Shown: in pieces, positions 8,713 through 17,550 of the stretch
Layout of the letters: the number at the start of each line of letters is the position of its first letter
How positions within the stretch are numbered: the first letter of the stretch is position 1
Assembly (NCBI RefSeq): GCF_014269285.1
Contig: NZ_JACOAF010000044.1
Coordinates: 1 to 64,000, forward strand
DNA length: 64,000 bases
Reading direction: 5' to 3'
DNA from: Rufibacter sediminis
Lineage (GTDB): Bacteria > Bacteroidota > Bacteroidia > Cytophagales > Hymenobacteraceae
Translations under genes and position numbers: made by a program
The notes under the pieces: model-generated
What the model saw: only the letters and a program-made list of their open reading frames with translations
What the model was told of the DNA's origin: nothing
Database searches by the model: none

Positions 8713-9789
8713 ATGAAATATGATTATCTGGTAGTAGGGCATGGTCTGGCCGGCGCGATTCTGACCTGTTTTCTGGAAAAGGCCGGTAAAACGGTACTGG
8801 TGCTGGATGCCCGCAAAGAGAACTCCGCCTCCCGGGTGGCGGCCGGGCTGATTAACCCCGTGGCTGGAAAACGCTTCGCCAAAAGCTGGCAGGTAGACGC
8901 GTTTCTCCCCGCCGCCACGGCCTTTTACCAGGAGATGGAAGCGCGCTACCAAACCGATCTTTTCTTCCGCAAACCTATCCTGAAACTGTTCTCCAGCCCT
9001 GAGGAGCAGAATAACTGGATGGGCAAAAGCACTGATGCCGCCTGGGACGGGTACATTGAAACCACGCACCTGCAACTCCCCGCCTCTGAATACGTTCATC
9101 AGGAATTGGGCGGTTTACTTATCCAGAAAGGAGGCTACGTGGCCTTGCGGACGTTCCTGGATGCCCGCGAAGCAGACCTCCGGAGCCGAGGCCGCTATCG
9201 GCAAGAGGCGTTTGACATGTCGCAGTTGGAGCTGTTGCCGGACGGCGTGCGGTACGGGGAGTTGGAGGCCGGTAAAATCATTTTCTGCGAGGGAGCCCAG
9301 GCGGTGCAGAATCCTTTTTTCAGCTGGTTGCCCTTTTCCTTGAATAAAGGTGAAATTTTAGATATAAATGTGCCCGATTTTGAAGCCTCATATATCTATA
9401 ATAAAGCAGTTTACGTTGTGCCTTTAGGACAATATCACTACCGGGTGGGCGCCACCTATAACTGGCGCAACCTGGCCGAAGAGCTTACCCCCGAAGCCAG
9501 AGAAGAACTGGCTTCCAAGACCCAGGATATTCTGAAAAAACCGTTTGCCGTGACAAAGCAGTATGTAGGGACCAGGCCGGCGGTGCGGGACCGTAAACCC
9601 CTAATTGGGGTGCACCCGGCGTACGGGCAGGTAGGCGTTTTCAACGGCATGGGTTCCAAGGGAGTACTGATGGCGCCTTTGCTGGCCCAGCAGTTTATTT
9701 CTTTCCTGGAGCAGAGTACGCCCTTATGGCCAGAGGTGTCTATTGCCCGATATTTATCGTTATATTTAGCATCTACGTCAACCACATGA
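8713..9789 (+). CDS. FAD-dependent oxidoreductase (DAO family)
   Basis: A 358-residue protein of the D-amino-acid-oxidase/glycine-oxidase fold. The dinucleotide motif GxGxxG is Gly9-His-Gly11-Leu-Ala-Gly14, followed by the FAD-ribose acidic residue in VLVLDARKENSAS. The C-terminal FAD-contact region is GTRPAVRDRKPLIGVHP then NGMGSKGVLMAPLLA. I chose the ATG at 8713, 19 codons inside the longest frame, because the FAD motif then sits at the usual distance. The substrate cannot be told; an amino-acid or amine oxidase is likely. Its stop overlaps the next gene by ATGA. Confidence 0.85.
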   Translation: MKYDYLVVGHGLAGAILTCFLEKAGKTVLVLDARKENSASRVAAGLINPVAGKRFAKSWQVDAFLPAATAFYQEMEARYQTDLFFRKPILKLFSSPEEQNNWMGKSTDAAWDGYIETTHLQLPASEYVHQELGGLLIQKGGYVALRTFLDAREADLRSRGRYRQEAFDMSQLELLPDGVRYGELEAGKIIFCEGAQAVQNPFFSWLPFSLNKGEILDINVPDFEASYIYNKAVYVVPLGQYHYRVGATYNWRNLAEELTPEAREELASKTQDILKKPFAVTKQYVGTRPAVRDRKPLIGVHPAYGQVGVFNGMGSKGVLMAPLLAQQFISFLEQSTPLWPEVSIARYLSLYLASTSTT

Positions 9790-12700
9790 GTCAACTCTCT
9801 ACTCGTTTCTTACATGTGTGCCGGTTTTTCGTGTTGCTCCTGGGCATGGGGGCACCCGCAATCACGTATGGTCAGGCTACTGCCCCAGATGACTTCGGGC
9901 AGAACCGGATCCAGTACAAGCGCTTCAACTGGCAGTACTATAGCACCCAGAACTTCAACATCTACTTCTCAGAAGACGGCCGGCAGTTGGCGCGCAACGC
10001 CGCCGACCACGCGGAGCGGGAACTGAAGCGAATCACCTCCGTCATCGGGTACTATCCTTATTCCAAAATCACCATCATCCTGTACAACTCTGTCTCAGAC
10101 ATGAAGCAGAGCAACATCGGGTTGATTGATGATCCGTACAAAGGCGGCAACGATGCCTTGTTTGTGAAAAGCAAGATTGAGGTGGCGTTTGAGGGCTCCC
10201 AAACCGAGCTCAAGCGCCAGATGACGTACCGCATCTCTGAGTTATTGCTCTCAGACATGATGTACGGCGGCAGTTTGAAGGAAGTCATCCAGAGCAATTA
10301 CCTGCTGCGTTTGCCAGAGTGGTTTGTCTCGGGGGCTGCGGCCTACCTGGCCGAGGGCTGGAGCGTGGACATGGACGACTACATGCGCGACATGATCCAG
10401 AAAACGGGCGGAAAACGCCCCGATCCGCTGTTTGCCCGCAACCAGCGCGTCACGGGACAAGCCATCTGGAACTACATCACAGAGCGGCACGGCGCGGCGG
10501 CTATCCAGAACATCCTGAATCTGACCCGCATCACCCGTGACATAGAGGTAGGCATTGCCAGCAGCCTGAACATGCCCTACAAGCGGTTCAGCCGCGATTG
10601 GTTTGCGTACTATACCCAAATGAACACCTTCGCTGATGCCACATTGCCTTCACCCAGCAAAGAGAACAAGATCAAGAAAGGCAACGCCCGGCAGGCCCTG
10701 TATTCAGAACCGGCCCTTAGCCCCAGCGGCCAGAAACTGGCGTTTGTGATCTATGACCGCGGCGCGTACAAAGTCTTTGTGCGGAACCTGTCTTCCAAGA
10801 GCCAGCGCGTGGTGTACCGGGGCGGCTATAAAATGCCCAACCAGGAAGTGGACCCAACGGTGCCTTTGCTGTCCTGGCGGTCAGAGACACAATTGGGTAT
10901 CTCAGATGTACGGCGCGGGAAACTGCAGCTGAAGCTTCAGAGTGCCAATCAACGGTACATCCCCGGCGTGGCCACGGTGAAGAACCTGTTAGGAAAAACC
11001 AAGAACGTGCTTCCGCTGAGTGCCTACAGCCAGGTAGTGGGCGTAGATTTCTCTGAAGACGGGCAACACATGGTGTTAAGCGCCGTCAAGAACGGACAAA
11101 CAGACCTGTACCTGTACCGCAACGGGCGCCTGGTTCGCCAATTAACCGATGACGTGTTTGATGACCTGCAACCGTCTTTCTTACCCGGTACCAGCAACCG
11201 CATCGTGTTCAGTTCTAACCGTTACGCAGATTCGTTGCAGTCTAGCCGGGGCAAGTTCAGCTCGGTGACCAACAACTATGACATTTACCTGTTTGACCCC
11301 AACAACGCCCAAAGCCGCTTCTGGCAACTGACGTACACGCCTTCCAACGAAGTGATGCCCATCGGGCTTTCAGAGGACGAAATCATGTACCTGGGGGAGG
11401 AAACCGGCATCCGGTCGCTGTATCGGCATAACATCAAGACGGGGTCCATTGCGCGGGTGACAGATTTCAGACAGAACATCAAAACCTATGACTACAATGC
11501 GCAGACGGGCAACCTCACGTTTGTGGCCAATGACCGAGCCAAGGAATTCCTGTACTGGTACCCCAGCTCGCCTTTGCAGGCCGTAGCCCAGCAGGATTTC
11601 AAAACCAGACGCCAGCAAGTGCTGGAAGGCAATTTGCAGCGCCGCATCCAGCAGGAAAACGCCCGGGTAGCCGCTGCCCTGGCCGCCAAAGCCGCCGCAG
11701 ATTCACTGGCCGCTCTTAGGATAACCCAGGTACCAGATAGTACTGGCCGCACCCCAGACAGCACGGCGGTTGCAACCGCTCCGGCCAAAACTCCGGCCCC
11801 CGCCGCCAAGCCCAGAACCATCATGAGCATGGCATCGCCAGACTCGCTGGTACTCAATTATCCCCGGCCGTATGACCTGCGTTTTGGCGTGAACAGCCTG
11901 CTCACCTCCGTGTACGCCGATCCATTGTTAGGCTTCGGGTTTGTGATGGAAGTAGGCATGGCCGATCTCTTTGAAGATTACCGGATTAGAGGCGGGGTTT
12001 TCGCCCTCACTGATCTACGGACCACCAATTTCTACGCCGAATACTCAAACCTGAAAAACCGCTATGATTACCGGGTTGGGTTCCAGAAACAGAGCATTGA
12101 GCTAACCTCCACGGGCGGGCTGCGGACCAGGTTGGCTAAATATGAGATTCTTCCGGCGTTCAGCTACCCCTTGACCAATGCGTTGAGTGTGAAGGTGCTG
12201 CCGAGGTTTGCCAACGTGCGGGCCATTGCCATGGAGAATTTCGCTGAACCTGATCAGGTGACGGACTTAGCCGGGATAGGCGGGGAGATTGTGTACGATA
12301 ACTCGGTGGTGACCGGCATGAACATGCGCGAAGGAACCCGCATGAAGGTGGGCATCAGCAGAATGTACGGCATCAAAAACAAACCAGCGGGCTTCGGTAA
12401 CTTCTACGTTGACATACGGCATTATCAGAAAATCCACAAGGAGTTTGTCTGGGCCAACCGGTTAAGTTACGAACAGTCCTTCGGGCCGGCGCCCAAACGG
12501 CACAAGCTGGGCGGCGTGGATAACTGGATCAATGCCGATGACGATGACAGCCTTGCCATGGGGCCGGTTGATTATCTGTTCATGAACTTTGCCACGCCCA
12601 TGAGGGGCTTCAACTACGGTGCCCGCAACGGAACCCGCTATGTGCTGTGGAACTCAGAACTACGGTTGCCGGTCTTCCAGTACCTGTTTGAAGGGCCTAT

Positions 12701-12992
12701 CAACTCGGGCTTCTTCCGGAACCTGCAGCTGGTTGGTTTCTTTGATGCCGGTACCGCCTATGACAGCGGAAACCCGTTCAGCGATGATAACTCCGTGAAC
12801 ACGCAACCTGTGCCGCGTCCTCCATTCCAGGTGATTGTCCGCAACTTCCGGAACCCGTTCATGTACGGCTACGGCTTTGGCGCGCGCACTACCTTGCTGG
12901 GCGTCTATGGTCGGTTTGACATGGCCTGGGGAGAACGCAACCTGAAACGCGAAGGACCTAAGTTCTACTTCTCCATGGGTTATGACTTCTAA
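9786..12992 (+). CDS. TolB-like PD40 protein with degenerate MA domain and C-terminal barrel
   Basis: A 1068-residue exported protein, start ATG at 9786 coupled (ATGA) to the gene before. Layout: signal peptide ending TYG before Gln; a peptidase-MA-like domain at about 40-300; PD40/TolB-type beta-propeller repeats at about 310-620 (ALSPSGQKLAF, DFSEDGQHMVLSA, QPSFLPGTSNRIVFSSNR); an Ala/Pro-rich linker at about 620-705; and a surface-antigen/Omp85-like beta-barrel at 705-1068 ending in YFSMGYDF, a typical outer-membrane C-terminus. In the MA-like domain, where active members have HExxH, I read YRISELLLSDM, while the downstream LPEWFVSGAAAYLAEG segment is kept; so it is probably not an active peptidase. 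Role unknown. Confidence 0.8.
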   Translation: MSQLSTRFLHVCRFFVLLLGMGAPAITYGQATAPDDFGQNRIQYKRFNWQYYSTQNFNIYFSEDGRQLARNAADHAERELKRITSVIGYYPYSKITIILYNSVSDMKQSNIGLIDDPYKGGNDALFVKSKIEVAFEGSQTELKRQMTYRISELLLSDMMYGGSLKEVIQSNYLLRLPEWFVSGAAAYLAEGWSVDMDDYMRDMIQKTGGKRPDPLFARNQRVTGQAIWNYITERHGAAAIQNILNLTRITRDIEVGIASSLNMPYKRFSRDWFAYYTQMNTFADATLPSPSKENKIKKGNARQALYSEPALSPSGQKLAFVIYDRGAYKVFVRNLSSKSQRVVYRGGYKMPNQEVDPTVPLLSWRSETQLGISDVRRGKLQLKLQSANQRYIPGVATVKNLLGKTKNVLPLSAYSQVVGVDFSEDGQHMVLSAVKNGQTDLYLYRNGRLVRQLTDDVFDDLQPSFLPGTSNRIVFSSNRYADSLQSSRGKFSSVTNNYDIYLFDPNNAQSRFWQLTYTPSNEVMPIGLSEDEIMYLGEETGIRSLYRHNIKTGSIARVTDFRQNIKTYDYNAQTGNLTFVANDRAKEFLYWYPSSPLQAVAQQDFKTRRQQVLEGNLQRRIQQENARVAAALAAKAAADSLAALRITQVPDSTGRTPDSTAVATAPAKTPAPAAKPRTIMSMASPDSLVLNYPRPYDLRFGVNSLLTSVYADPLLGFGFVMEVGMADLFEDYRIRGGVFALTDLRTTNFYAEYSNLKNRYDYRVGFQKQSIELTSTGGLRTRLAKYEILPAFSYPLTNALSVKVLPRFANVRAIAMENFAEPDQVTDLAGIGGEIVYDNSVVTGMNMREGTRMKVGISRMYGIKNKPAGFGNFYVDIRHYQKIHKEFVWANRLSYEQSFGPAPKRHKLGGVDNWINADDDDSLAMGPVDYLFMNFATPMRGFNYGARNGTRYVLWNSELRLPVFQYLFEGPINSGFFRNLQLVGFFDAGTAYDSGNPFSDDNSVNTQPVPRPPFQVIVRNFRNPFMYGYGFGARTTLLGVYGRFDMAWGERNLKREGPKFYFSMGYDF

Positions 12993-13020
12993 TCAGCGAT
13001 AGCCGGTGCCGGAAAAACCC

Positions 13021-13056
13021 GTTTATAAGCTGATTTCCTGAAAACGCCCTTAAAAC
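13021..13056. repeat. 36-nt palindrome family
   Basis: GTTTATAAGC to CCCTTAAAAC, exactly 36 nt, followed at once by the terminator hairpin of the TolB-like gene. Confidence 0.8.
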
Positions 13057-13096
13057 AGAGCGCCTCCTTTTAAGTAAAAGGAGGCGCTCTGTTTTT
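13056..13096 (+). terminator. Terminator of the TolB-like gene
   Basis: CAGAGCGCCTCCTTTT at 13056-13071 pairs with AAAAGGAGGCGCTCTG at 13076-13091 and is followed by TTTTT. Confidence 0.9.
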
Positions 13097-13144
13097 GCCA
13101 GATACGGTAGCTTTCTCTGCGCAAATGCTCTTGAGGCGGCATCT

Positions 13145-13180
13145 GTTTTACGCCTGATTTCTCTAAAACAGCCCCAAAAC
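13145..13180. repeat. 36-nt palindrome family
   Basis: GTTTTACGCC to GCCCCAAAAC, 36 nt, followed after 2 nt by a hairpin. Confidence 0.8.
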
Positions 13181-13182
13181 AG

Positions 13183-13213
13183 CAACACCTCCTTGAAGAA
13201 CAAGGAGGCGTTG
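13183..13213. terminator. GC-rich hairpin of the second module
   Basis: CAACACCTCCTTG pairs with CAAGGAGGCGTTG with one mismatch. It resembles the hairpins at 13056 and 13523 in sequence (a shared CCTCC core), so these are related copies. Confidence 0.6.
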
Positions 13214-13274
13214 TATCATGAAGTAGTTGTTTTCGCTGCCTTTGTTGGTGTTATCACCAACAACCTTGCGGTTG

Positions 13275-13474
13275 CCAGCACAAGGGCAACCACAAGGGAT
13301 TGCCCCTACAAACTATTTACAGGAAAACCATCATGGGCCTTCCAAAGGTGAATGGAATGCGATAGCGCTTAAACTGCGTTGACCAGCGCAAGGGCAACCA
13401 CAAGGGATTGCCCCTACAACCTATTTACAGAAAAATCATTCCGTCCCTTTAAAGGTGGACGGAATGCGAAAGAG
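13275..13474. repeat. 108-nt tandem duplication containing the 26-bp repeat
   Basis: CCAGCACAAGGGCAACC at 13275 returns as CCAGCGCAAGGGCAACC at 13383, period 108 nt. Both units continue with CTATTTACAG and with a diverged AAAGGTG...GGAATGCG segment. The 26-bp repeat copies are at 13284-13309 and 13392-13417. Confidence 0.85.
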
Positions 13475-13484
13475 GTCCATTCCT

Positions 13485-13520
13485 GTTTTGAGGCTGTTTT
13501 ACAGAAAATAGCCCTAAAAC
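13485..13520. repeat. 36-nt palindrome family
   Basis: GTTTTGAGGC to GCCCTAAAAC, 36 nt; lies behind the purQ hairpin on the minus strand. Confidence 0.85.
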
Positions 13521-13522
13521 AG

Positions 13523-13554
13523 CAATGCCTCCCTGGAAGACCAGAGAGGCATTG
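13523..13554 (-). terminator. Hairpin behind purQ
   Basis: CAATGCCTCCCTGG pairs with CCAGAGAGGCATTG (one mismatch), 45 nt behind the purQ stop on the minus strand. No strong T tract follows, so termination is likely rather than certain. Confidence 0.6.
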
Positions 13555-13598
13555 TATAATTGAGCAAGTATGCTGCTTTCTTCTGGAAAGGAAACGGG

Positions 13599-14291
13599 TT
13601 ACGCCTGTACAGACTGTAAGAGTGATTCAAACAGAAGACGGCCATCGGTGTTGTTCAGGTCGGCGTCAACGGCGCGCTCTGGGTGCGGCATCATGCCAAA
13701 CACGTTCTTGTTCTTGTTGCTCACGCCGGCAATGTTGAGCAAGCTGCCGTTGCAGTTGCAGTACTCATTCACCTCACCGTTGGCATCACAGTAGCGGAAC
13801 ATGATCTGGCCGTTGTCTTCCAGTTGCTTCAGGGTGTCGGCATCGGCGTGGAACCGGCCTTCGCCGTGGGCGATCGGAATTTTATAGGCTTTGCCAGGTT
13901 CTAGCAGAGCGGTAGGCAGCGCCTCGTTGTTCTCTGGGGTGATGTACACGTTCTGGCAGATGAACTGCTGGCTGGTATTGCGCAGCAACGCGCCGGGCAG
14001 CAGGCCCGCCTCCGTCAAAATCTGGAAGCCATTGCAGATGCCCCACACGTATCCGCCGGAGTTGGCGAACTTCACCACTTCCTGCATAATAGGCGAAAAA
14101 CGGGCAATAGCGCCGGAACGCAGATAATCACCATAGGAGAAACCTCCTGGCAGCACTATGAAATCACAGTTCTGCAAATCATGGTCTTTGTGCCACAGCC
14201 TGACAACTTCCTTCTGGGTAGTGTGTTGCAACGCATCAATGACATCCTGGTCACAGTTGGACCCCGGGAAAACGACAACTCCAAATTTCAT
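13599..14291 (-). CDS. purQ: Phosphoribosylformylglycinamidine synthase subunit PurQ
   Basis: A 230-residue class I glutamine amidotransferase that supplies ammonia to FGAM synthase in purine synthesis. The start MKFGVVVFPGSNCDQD is the PurQ signature; the nucleophile Cys is in WGICNGFQIL; the catalytic His and Glu are in PHPERAVD near the C-terminus. I chose the ATG at 14291, 22 codons inside the longest frame, because every PurQ starts just before the FPGSNCD segment. A promoter element TATCTTTG lies 4 nt upstream of the start. It pairs functionally with purS at 7005. Confidence 0.95.
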   Translation of the reverse strand: MKFGVVVFPGSNCDQDVIDALQHTTQKEVVRLWHKDHDLQNCDFIVLPGGFSYGDYLRSGAIARFSPIMQEVVKFANSGGYVWGICNGFQILTEAGLLPGALLRNTSQQFICQNVYITPENNEALPTALLEPGKAYKIPIAHGEGRFHADADTLKQLEDNGQIMFRYCDANGEVNEYCNCNGSLLNIAGVSNKNKNVFGMMPHPERAVDADLNNTDGRLLFESLLQSVQA

Positions 14292-14295
14292 ACGG

Positions 14296-14303
14296 CAAAG
14301 ATA
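14296..14303 (-). promoter_or_regulatory. Likely -7 element of purQ
   Basis: On the minus strand TATCTTTG fits the Bacteroidota -7 consensus TAnnTTTG exactly. It ends 4 nt before the ATG, which would give a leaderless or nearly leaderless mRNA. No good -33 TTG is seen at 19-21 nt. Confidence 0.5.
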
Positions 14304-14422
14304 AAGAAAATACCTGAGCTTAGTAAAGGAAAGCCCCTCAGAAAGCTCAGGCGGCAAGATAGGGAGAGAGTGGCACTTTTTTCATAAATTTACTTTTCAA
14401 CTTTTTACTTACGTAAGTACTT

Positions 14423-15307
14423 ATGCTTTTATCCATGACTGGGTTTGGGGCGGCCCACCTAGAGACAGAAGGTTCTATGGTCAGCATTGAGCTGAAATCG
14501 CTTAACTCAAAATCCATGGACCTGAGCCTGCGCATCCCGCGCAGTTTGTCTGACAAAGAGCTGGAAATCAGAAACCTAATAGGCAAGAGCCTGGTGCGCG
14601 GCAAGATCAACCTCACCATTGAGGTCAGCCGCAACAAAGCCAACGCCACCCGCAGCAGAATCAACACCGAGTTACTGAAGCAGTACTACCAGGAAATTGA
14701 GCAGGCCGCCCAAGCCCTGGGAGCCCAATCGCCGGATCTGTTCCGGTTGGCCCTGCACATGCCTGACGTTTTACAGGCCGAATCTTCAGAAGACACCAAA
14801 ACGGAGGAGATTGCCTGGGAGCAGGTGCTCCCGCTGTTGCTGGAAGCCATTGACAAGTTCAACACCTTCCGGGCCGATGAAGGCAAAGCCCTCACCACCG
14901 AGATTGTTTCCTACATAGACCGCATCCGGATTCTGCTGGCCGAGGTGGATAAGCATGATCCTACCCGGGTAGAGCAGATCAAACAGCGCATCCAGGGGCA
15001 CCTGCAGGAGATCAGCTCGTCAGAGTCGTTCAACCAGAACCGCTTTGAGCAGGAGATGATCTACTACATTGAGAAACTGGACATTGCCGAGGAGAAAGTG
15101 CGCCTGGTCAACCATTTGCATTATTTTACCGAGACTGTCTACCTGCCTGAACCAACCGGTAAGAAACTGGCGTTCATCTCTCAGGAAATAGGAAGAGAAA
15201 TCAACACCATCGGTTCCAAAGCCAATGACGCCACCATCCAGCACCTGGTGGTAGAAATGAAGGAAGAGCTGGAGAAGATCAAAGAGCAGCTGAACAACAT
15301 CTTGTAG
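14423..15307 (+). CDS. yicC: YicC family endoribonuclease
   Basis: A 294-residue protein starting MLLSMTGFG, with the conserved C-terminal block REINTIGSKANDATIQ followed by a helical tail. YicC-type proteins are hexameric RNases in other bacteria (E. coli YicC takes part in small-RNA turnover). An alternative start four codons downstream, MTGFG, is possible. A spacer of 130 nt separates it from the divergent purQ. Full length; nothing unusual in the sequence. Confidence 0.92.
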   Translation: MLLSMTGFGAAHLETEGSMVSIELKSLNSKSMDLSLRIPRSLSDKELEIRNLIGKSLVRGKINLTIEVSRNKANATRSRINTELLKQYYQEIEQAAQALGAQSPDLFRLALHMPDVLQAESSEDTKTEEIAWEQVLPLLLEAIDKFNTFRADEGKALTTEIVSYIDRIRILLAEVDKHDPTRVEQIKQRIQGHLQEISSSESFNQNRFEQEMIYYIEKLDIAEEKVRLVNHLHYFTETVYLPEPTGKKLAFISQEIGREINTIGSKANDATIQHLVVEMKEELEKIKEQLNNIL

Positions 15308-15313
15308 CCGTTC

Positions 15314-15349
15314 GGTTTCGGCCTGTTTTCCAGAAAACGACCCTAAAAC
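15314..15349. repeat. 36-nt palindrome family, just before a start codon
   Basis: GGTTTCGGCC to ACCCTAAAAC, ending 11 nt before the ATG of the M43 protease gene. Confidence 0.8.
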
Positions 15350-15360
15350 GCACCTAGCCG

Positions 15361-17469
15361 ATGTCCCGAAGACTACGCATCTTTTTCTTTCTGCTGATCT
15401 TGGGGATGGGCGAAGTCCTGGGGCAGGACCGTTCCTGCGGCACCATGGAGTACGTGAAGCGTCTGGAGCGGGACAGGCCTAACCTGCGGGCGCAATTGCA
15501 GCAACAAGCCCGCGAAGCCAGAATCGGGACGAAAAATGCCTTCGAGAAACGGGTCCTGGGTGGGGTGGTGACCATTCCGGTGGTGGTGCACGTAGTGTAC
15601 AACACAGACGCGCAGAACATCTCAGACGCCCAGATCAAATCCCAGATTGCGGTGCTGAACAAAGATTTCCGGCGCCTGAACACCGATGTCTCCAACACGC
15701 CTGAAGCTTTCAGAGGGGTGGCCGCTGATGCCGAGATTGAGTTCTGCCTGGCGCAGCGTACCCCAGACGGGGAACCTACCACCGGTATTACCCGCACCAA
15801 AACCACTACCACCACGTTCAAGGTAGACGATGCCATGAAATTCAGCGGTACTGGCGGAAAAGATGCCTGGAACACGAGTCAGTACCTCAACATCTGGATT
15901 GTGCGGTTCGCCGCTAGTGAATCGGTGCTGGGGTATTCTCAGTTTCCTAACGCGGGGGCACCCTCCACTGACGGTGTCGTGATTGATTACCGATACTTCG
16001 GGACCACGGGCACCGTCTCCCGTCCGTTTCATCTGGGCCGCACCACTACCCATGAAGTGGGTCACTGGCTCAATCTGTTCCACATCTGGGGCGATGAAGA
16101 ATGCGGAGATGACCAGATCGCCGATACGCCTACCCAGGAAACGAAAAATACCGGTTGCCCCACGTTCCCGCATGCCAGCTGTTCCAATACCAGTGATATG
16201 TTCATGAATTACATGGACTACACCAATGACGCCTGCATGAACCTGTTCACCACCGGGCAGAAAAACCTCATGCAACAGACGCTTGCCGCGCATAGAGCGG
16301 GGCTGCTTTCCTCGCCCGGCTGCACGGCTCCGCAGGTACCTGATCTGGATGCCGCCCTGCTGGAAGTGTCTTCCCCCGGAAAAATTCTCTGCACTACTTC
16401 CTTCACCCCGGTGGTGGTGGTGCGCAACCGCGGAAATCAGTCCCTCACCTCGGCCCAGATTCAGTACAGCGTAGACAACGGCCCCACCCAGACATTCAAC
16501 TGGACCGGCTCGGTCGCTTCCTTCCTGAATGCCACCCTCACTCTTCCGGCAGTGACAACAGCCGCCGGAGCACACACGATCCGGTTTACCATCGTCTCTC
16601 GGAACAACGCTGCTACAGACGCTAACGCCGCGAATGATGCCATCTCCGTCGCTTTTCAAGCCCAGGGAACAGCCCTGCCGCTGCAGGAAAGCTTTGAGAG
16701 TGCCGTTTTCCCGCCCGCTGGCTGGACCATCCAGAACCTCAACCAGGATCTCACCTGGGAGCGTACCACCAAAGCCGCTAAAACCGGCGCGGCCTCGGCG
16801 TACATGCAGAACATCGCCTATGAAGCCAATGGTCTGGTGGATGAGCTGATATTGCCTCCCTTGGATTTGACCACCAGGGCCATGCCTAAAATGACCTTTC
16901 AGGTGGCATACTCGCTGCTGTCAGAAAGTGGTTTCTCTGATACCCTGGAAGTCTGGGCCTCCACTAACTGCGGAGCCACCTACCAGCGCCTCTACCAGAA
17001 AGCTGGGAAAGACCTGACCACCGCCACTCCTTATTTCACCGAGGACGACTTTGTGCCGACCGCTTCGCAATGGCGGCTGGAAACCGTTGATCTGGCGGGC
17101 CTGGCTTCTTCTAAAACTGTGCTCCTCAAGTTCCGGCACATCACGGACTTCGAAAACAACCTTTACTTGGACGACGTGAAAGTAAACGGAGACCCGCTGG
17201 GGGCCGAGGAAGAACGCGCCAAACAGGCCATCACGGTTTCCCCTAATCCTACTACTGGAATTCTCTACATTGATTCACCGGAGGCCGTTATCACCAGTGT
17301 TCAGGTCTGTAACGCAGTAGGACAAATCTTGCAGGAAACCTCCTCGCCCCGGCATGTACGGGGCCAACCGCTGCAGTTCTCCCTGCAAAACCAGACGAAC
17401 GGGCTCTACCTCATCAGAATGCAAACCGATAAAGGTGTGGTGGTGCGCAGGGTTCTGCTGATGCGGTAA
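15361..17469 (+). CDS. M43 zinc metalloprotease with T9SS type A sorting domain
   Basis: A 702-residue secreted protease of the pappalysin/cytophagalysin group. Layout: signal peptide ending VLG before Gln; prodomain-like region; catalytic domain with the extended zinc motif HEVGHWLNLFH at residues 231-241 and a Met-turn in MFMNYMDYT near 283; a CARDB-like Ig domain at about 330-430; a jelly-roll/MAM-like domain at about 440-610; and a C-terminal sorting domain from about 622 (VSPNPTTG ... GLYLIRM ... VLLMR). The last part marks it as cargo of the type IX system, whose core genes porU, porV and sprA are also in this window. The start lies 11 nt behind a 36-nt palindrome. Confidence 0.93.
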   Translation: MSRRLRIFFFLLILGMGEVLGQDRSCGTMEYVKRLERDRPNLRAQLQQQAREARIGTKNAFEKRVLGGVVTIPVVVHVVYNTDAQNISDAQIKSQIAVLNKDFRRLNTDVSNTPEAFRGVAADAEIEFCLAQRTPDGEPTTGITRTKTTTTTFKVDDAMKFSGTGGKDAWNTSQYLNIWIVRFAASESVLGYSQFPNAGAPSTDGVVIDYRYFGTTGTVSRPFHLGRTTTHEVGHWLNLFHIWGDEECGDDQIADTPTQETKNTGCPTFPHASCSNTSDMFMNYMDYTNDACMNLFTTGQKNLMQQTLAAHRAGLLSSPGCTAPQVPDLDAALLEVSSPGKILCTTSFTPVVVVRNRGNQSLTSAQIQYSVDNGPTQTFNWTGSVASFLNATLTLPAVTTAAGAHTIRFTIVSRNNAATDANAANDAISVAFQAQGTALPLQESFESAVFPPAGWTIQNLNQDLTWERTTKAAKTGAASAYMQNIAYEANGLVDELILPPLDLTTRAMPKMTFQVAYSLLSESGFSDTLEVWASTNCGATYQRLYQKAGKDLTTATPYFTEDDFVPTASQWRLETVDLAGLASSKTVLLKFRHITDFENNLYLDDVKVNGDPLGAEEERAKQAITVSPNPTTGILYIDSPEAVITSVQVCNAVGQILQETSSPRHVRGQPLQFSLQNQTNGLYLIRMQTDKGVVVRRVLLMR

Positions 17470-17524
17470 ATCGCACTTAGAAAGCAGAAGGCCCTATCCA
17501 AGCCCATAGCCTGCTGCAGGCAGC

Positions 17525-17550
17525 TGGCACGAGTCTGGAGACTCGCGCCA
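17525..17550. repeat. Short GGCACGAGTCT-type palindrome
   Basis: TGGCACGAGTCT, GG, then AGACTCGCGCCA: 12-nt arms with one mismatch. Related copies occur at 45977-46000, 54689-54712 and 54859-54882. Confidence 0.75.

Larger units (their letters stand above)
12993..13598. other. Repeat-packed spacer between two convergent genes
   Basis: No gene is supported. It contains three copies of a module made of the 36-nt palindrome plus a GC-rich hairpin (13021-13091, 13145-13213, 13485-13554) and, between them, a 108-nt tandem duplication (about 13275-13474) that carries two copies of the 26-bp GGGCAACC repeat. Confidence 0.85.
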
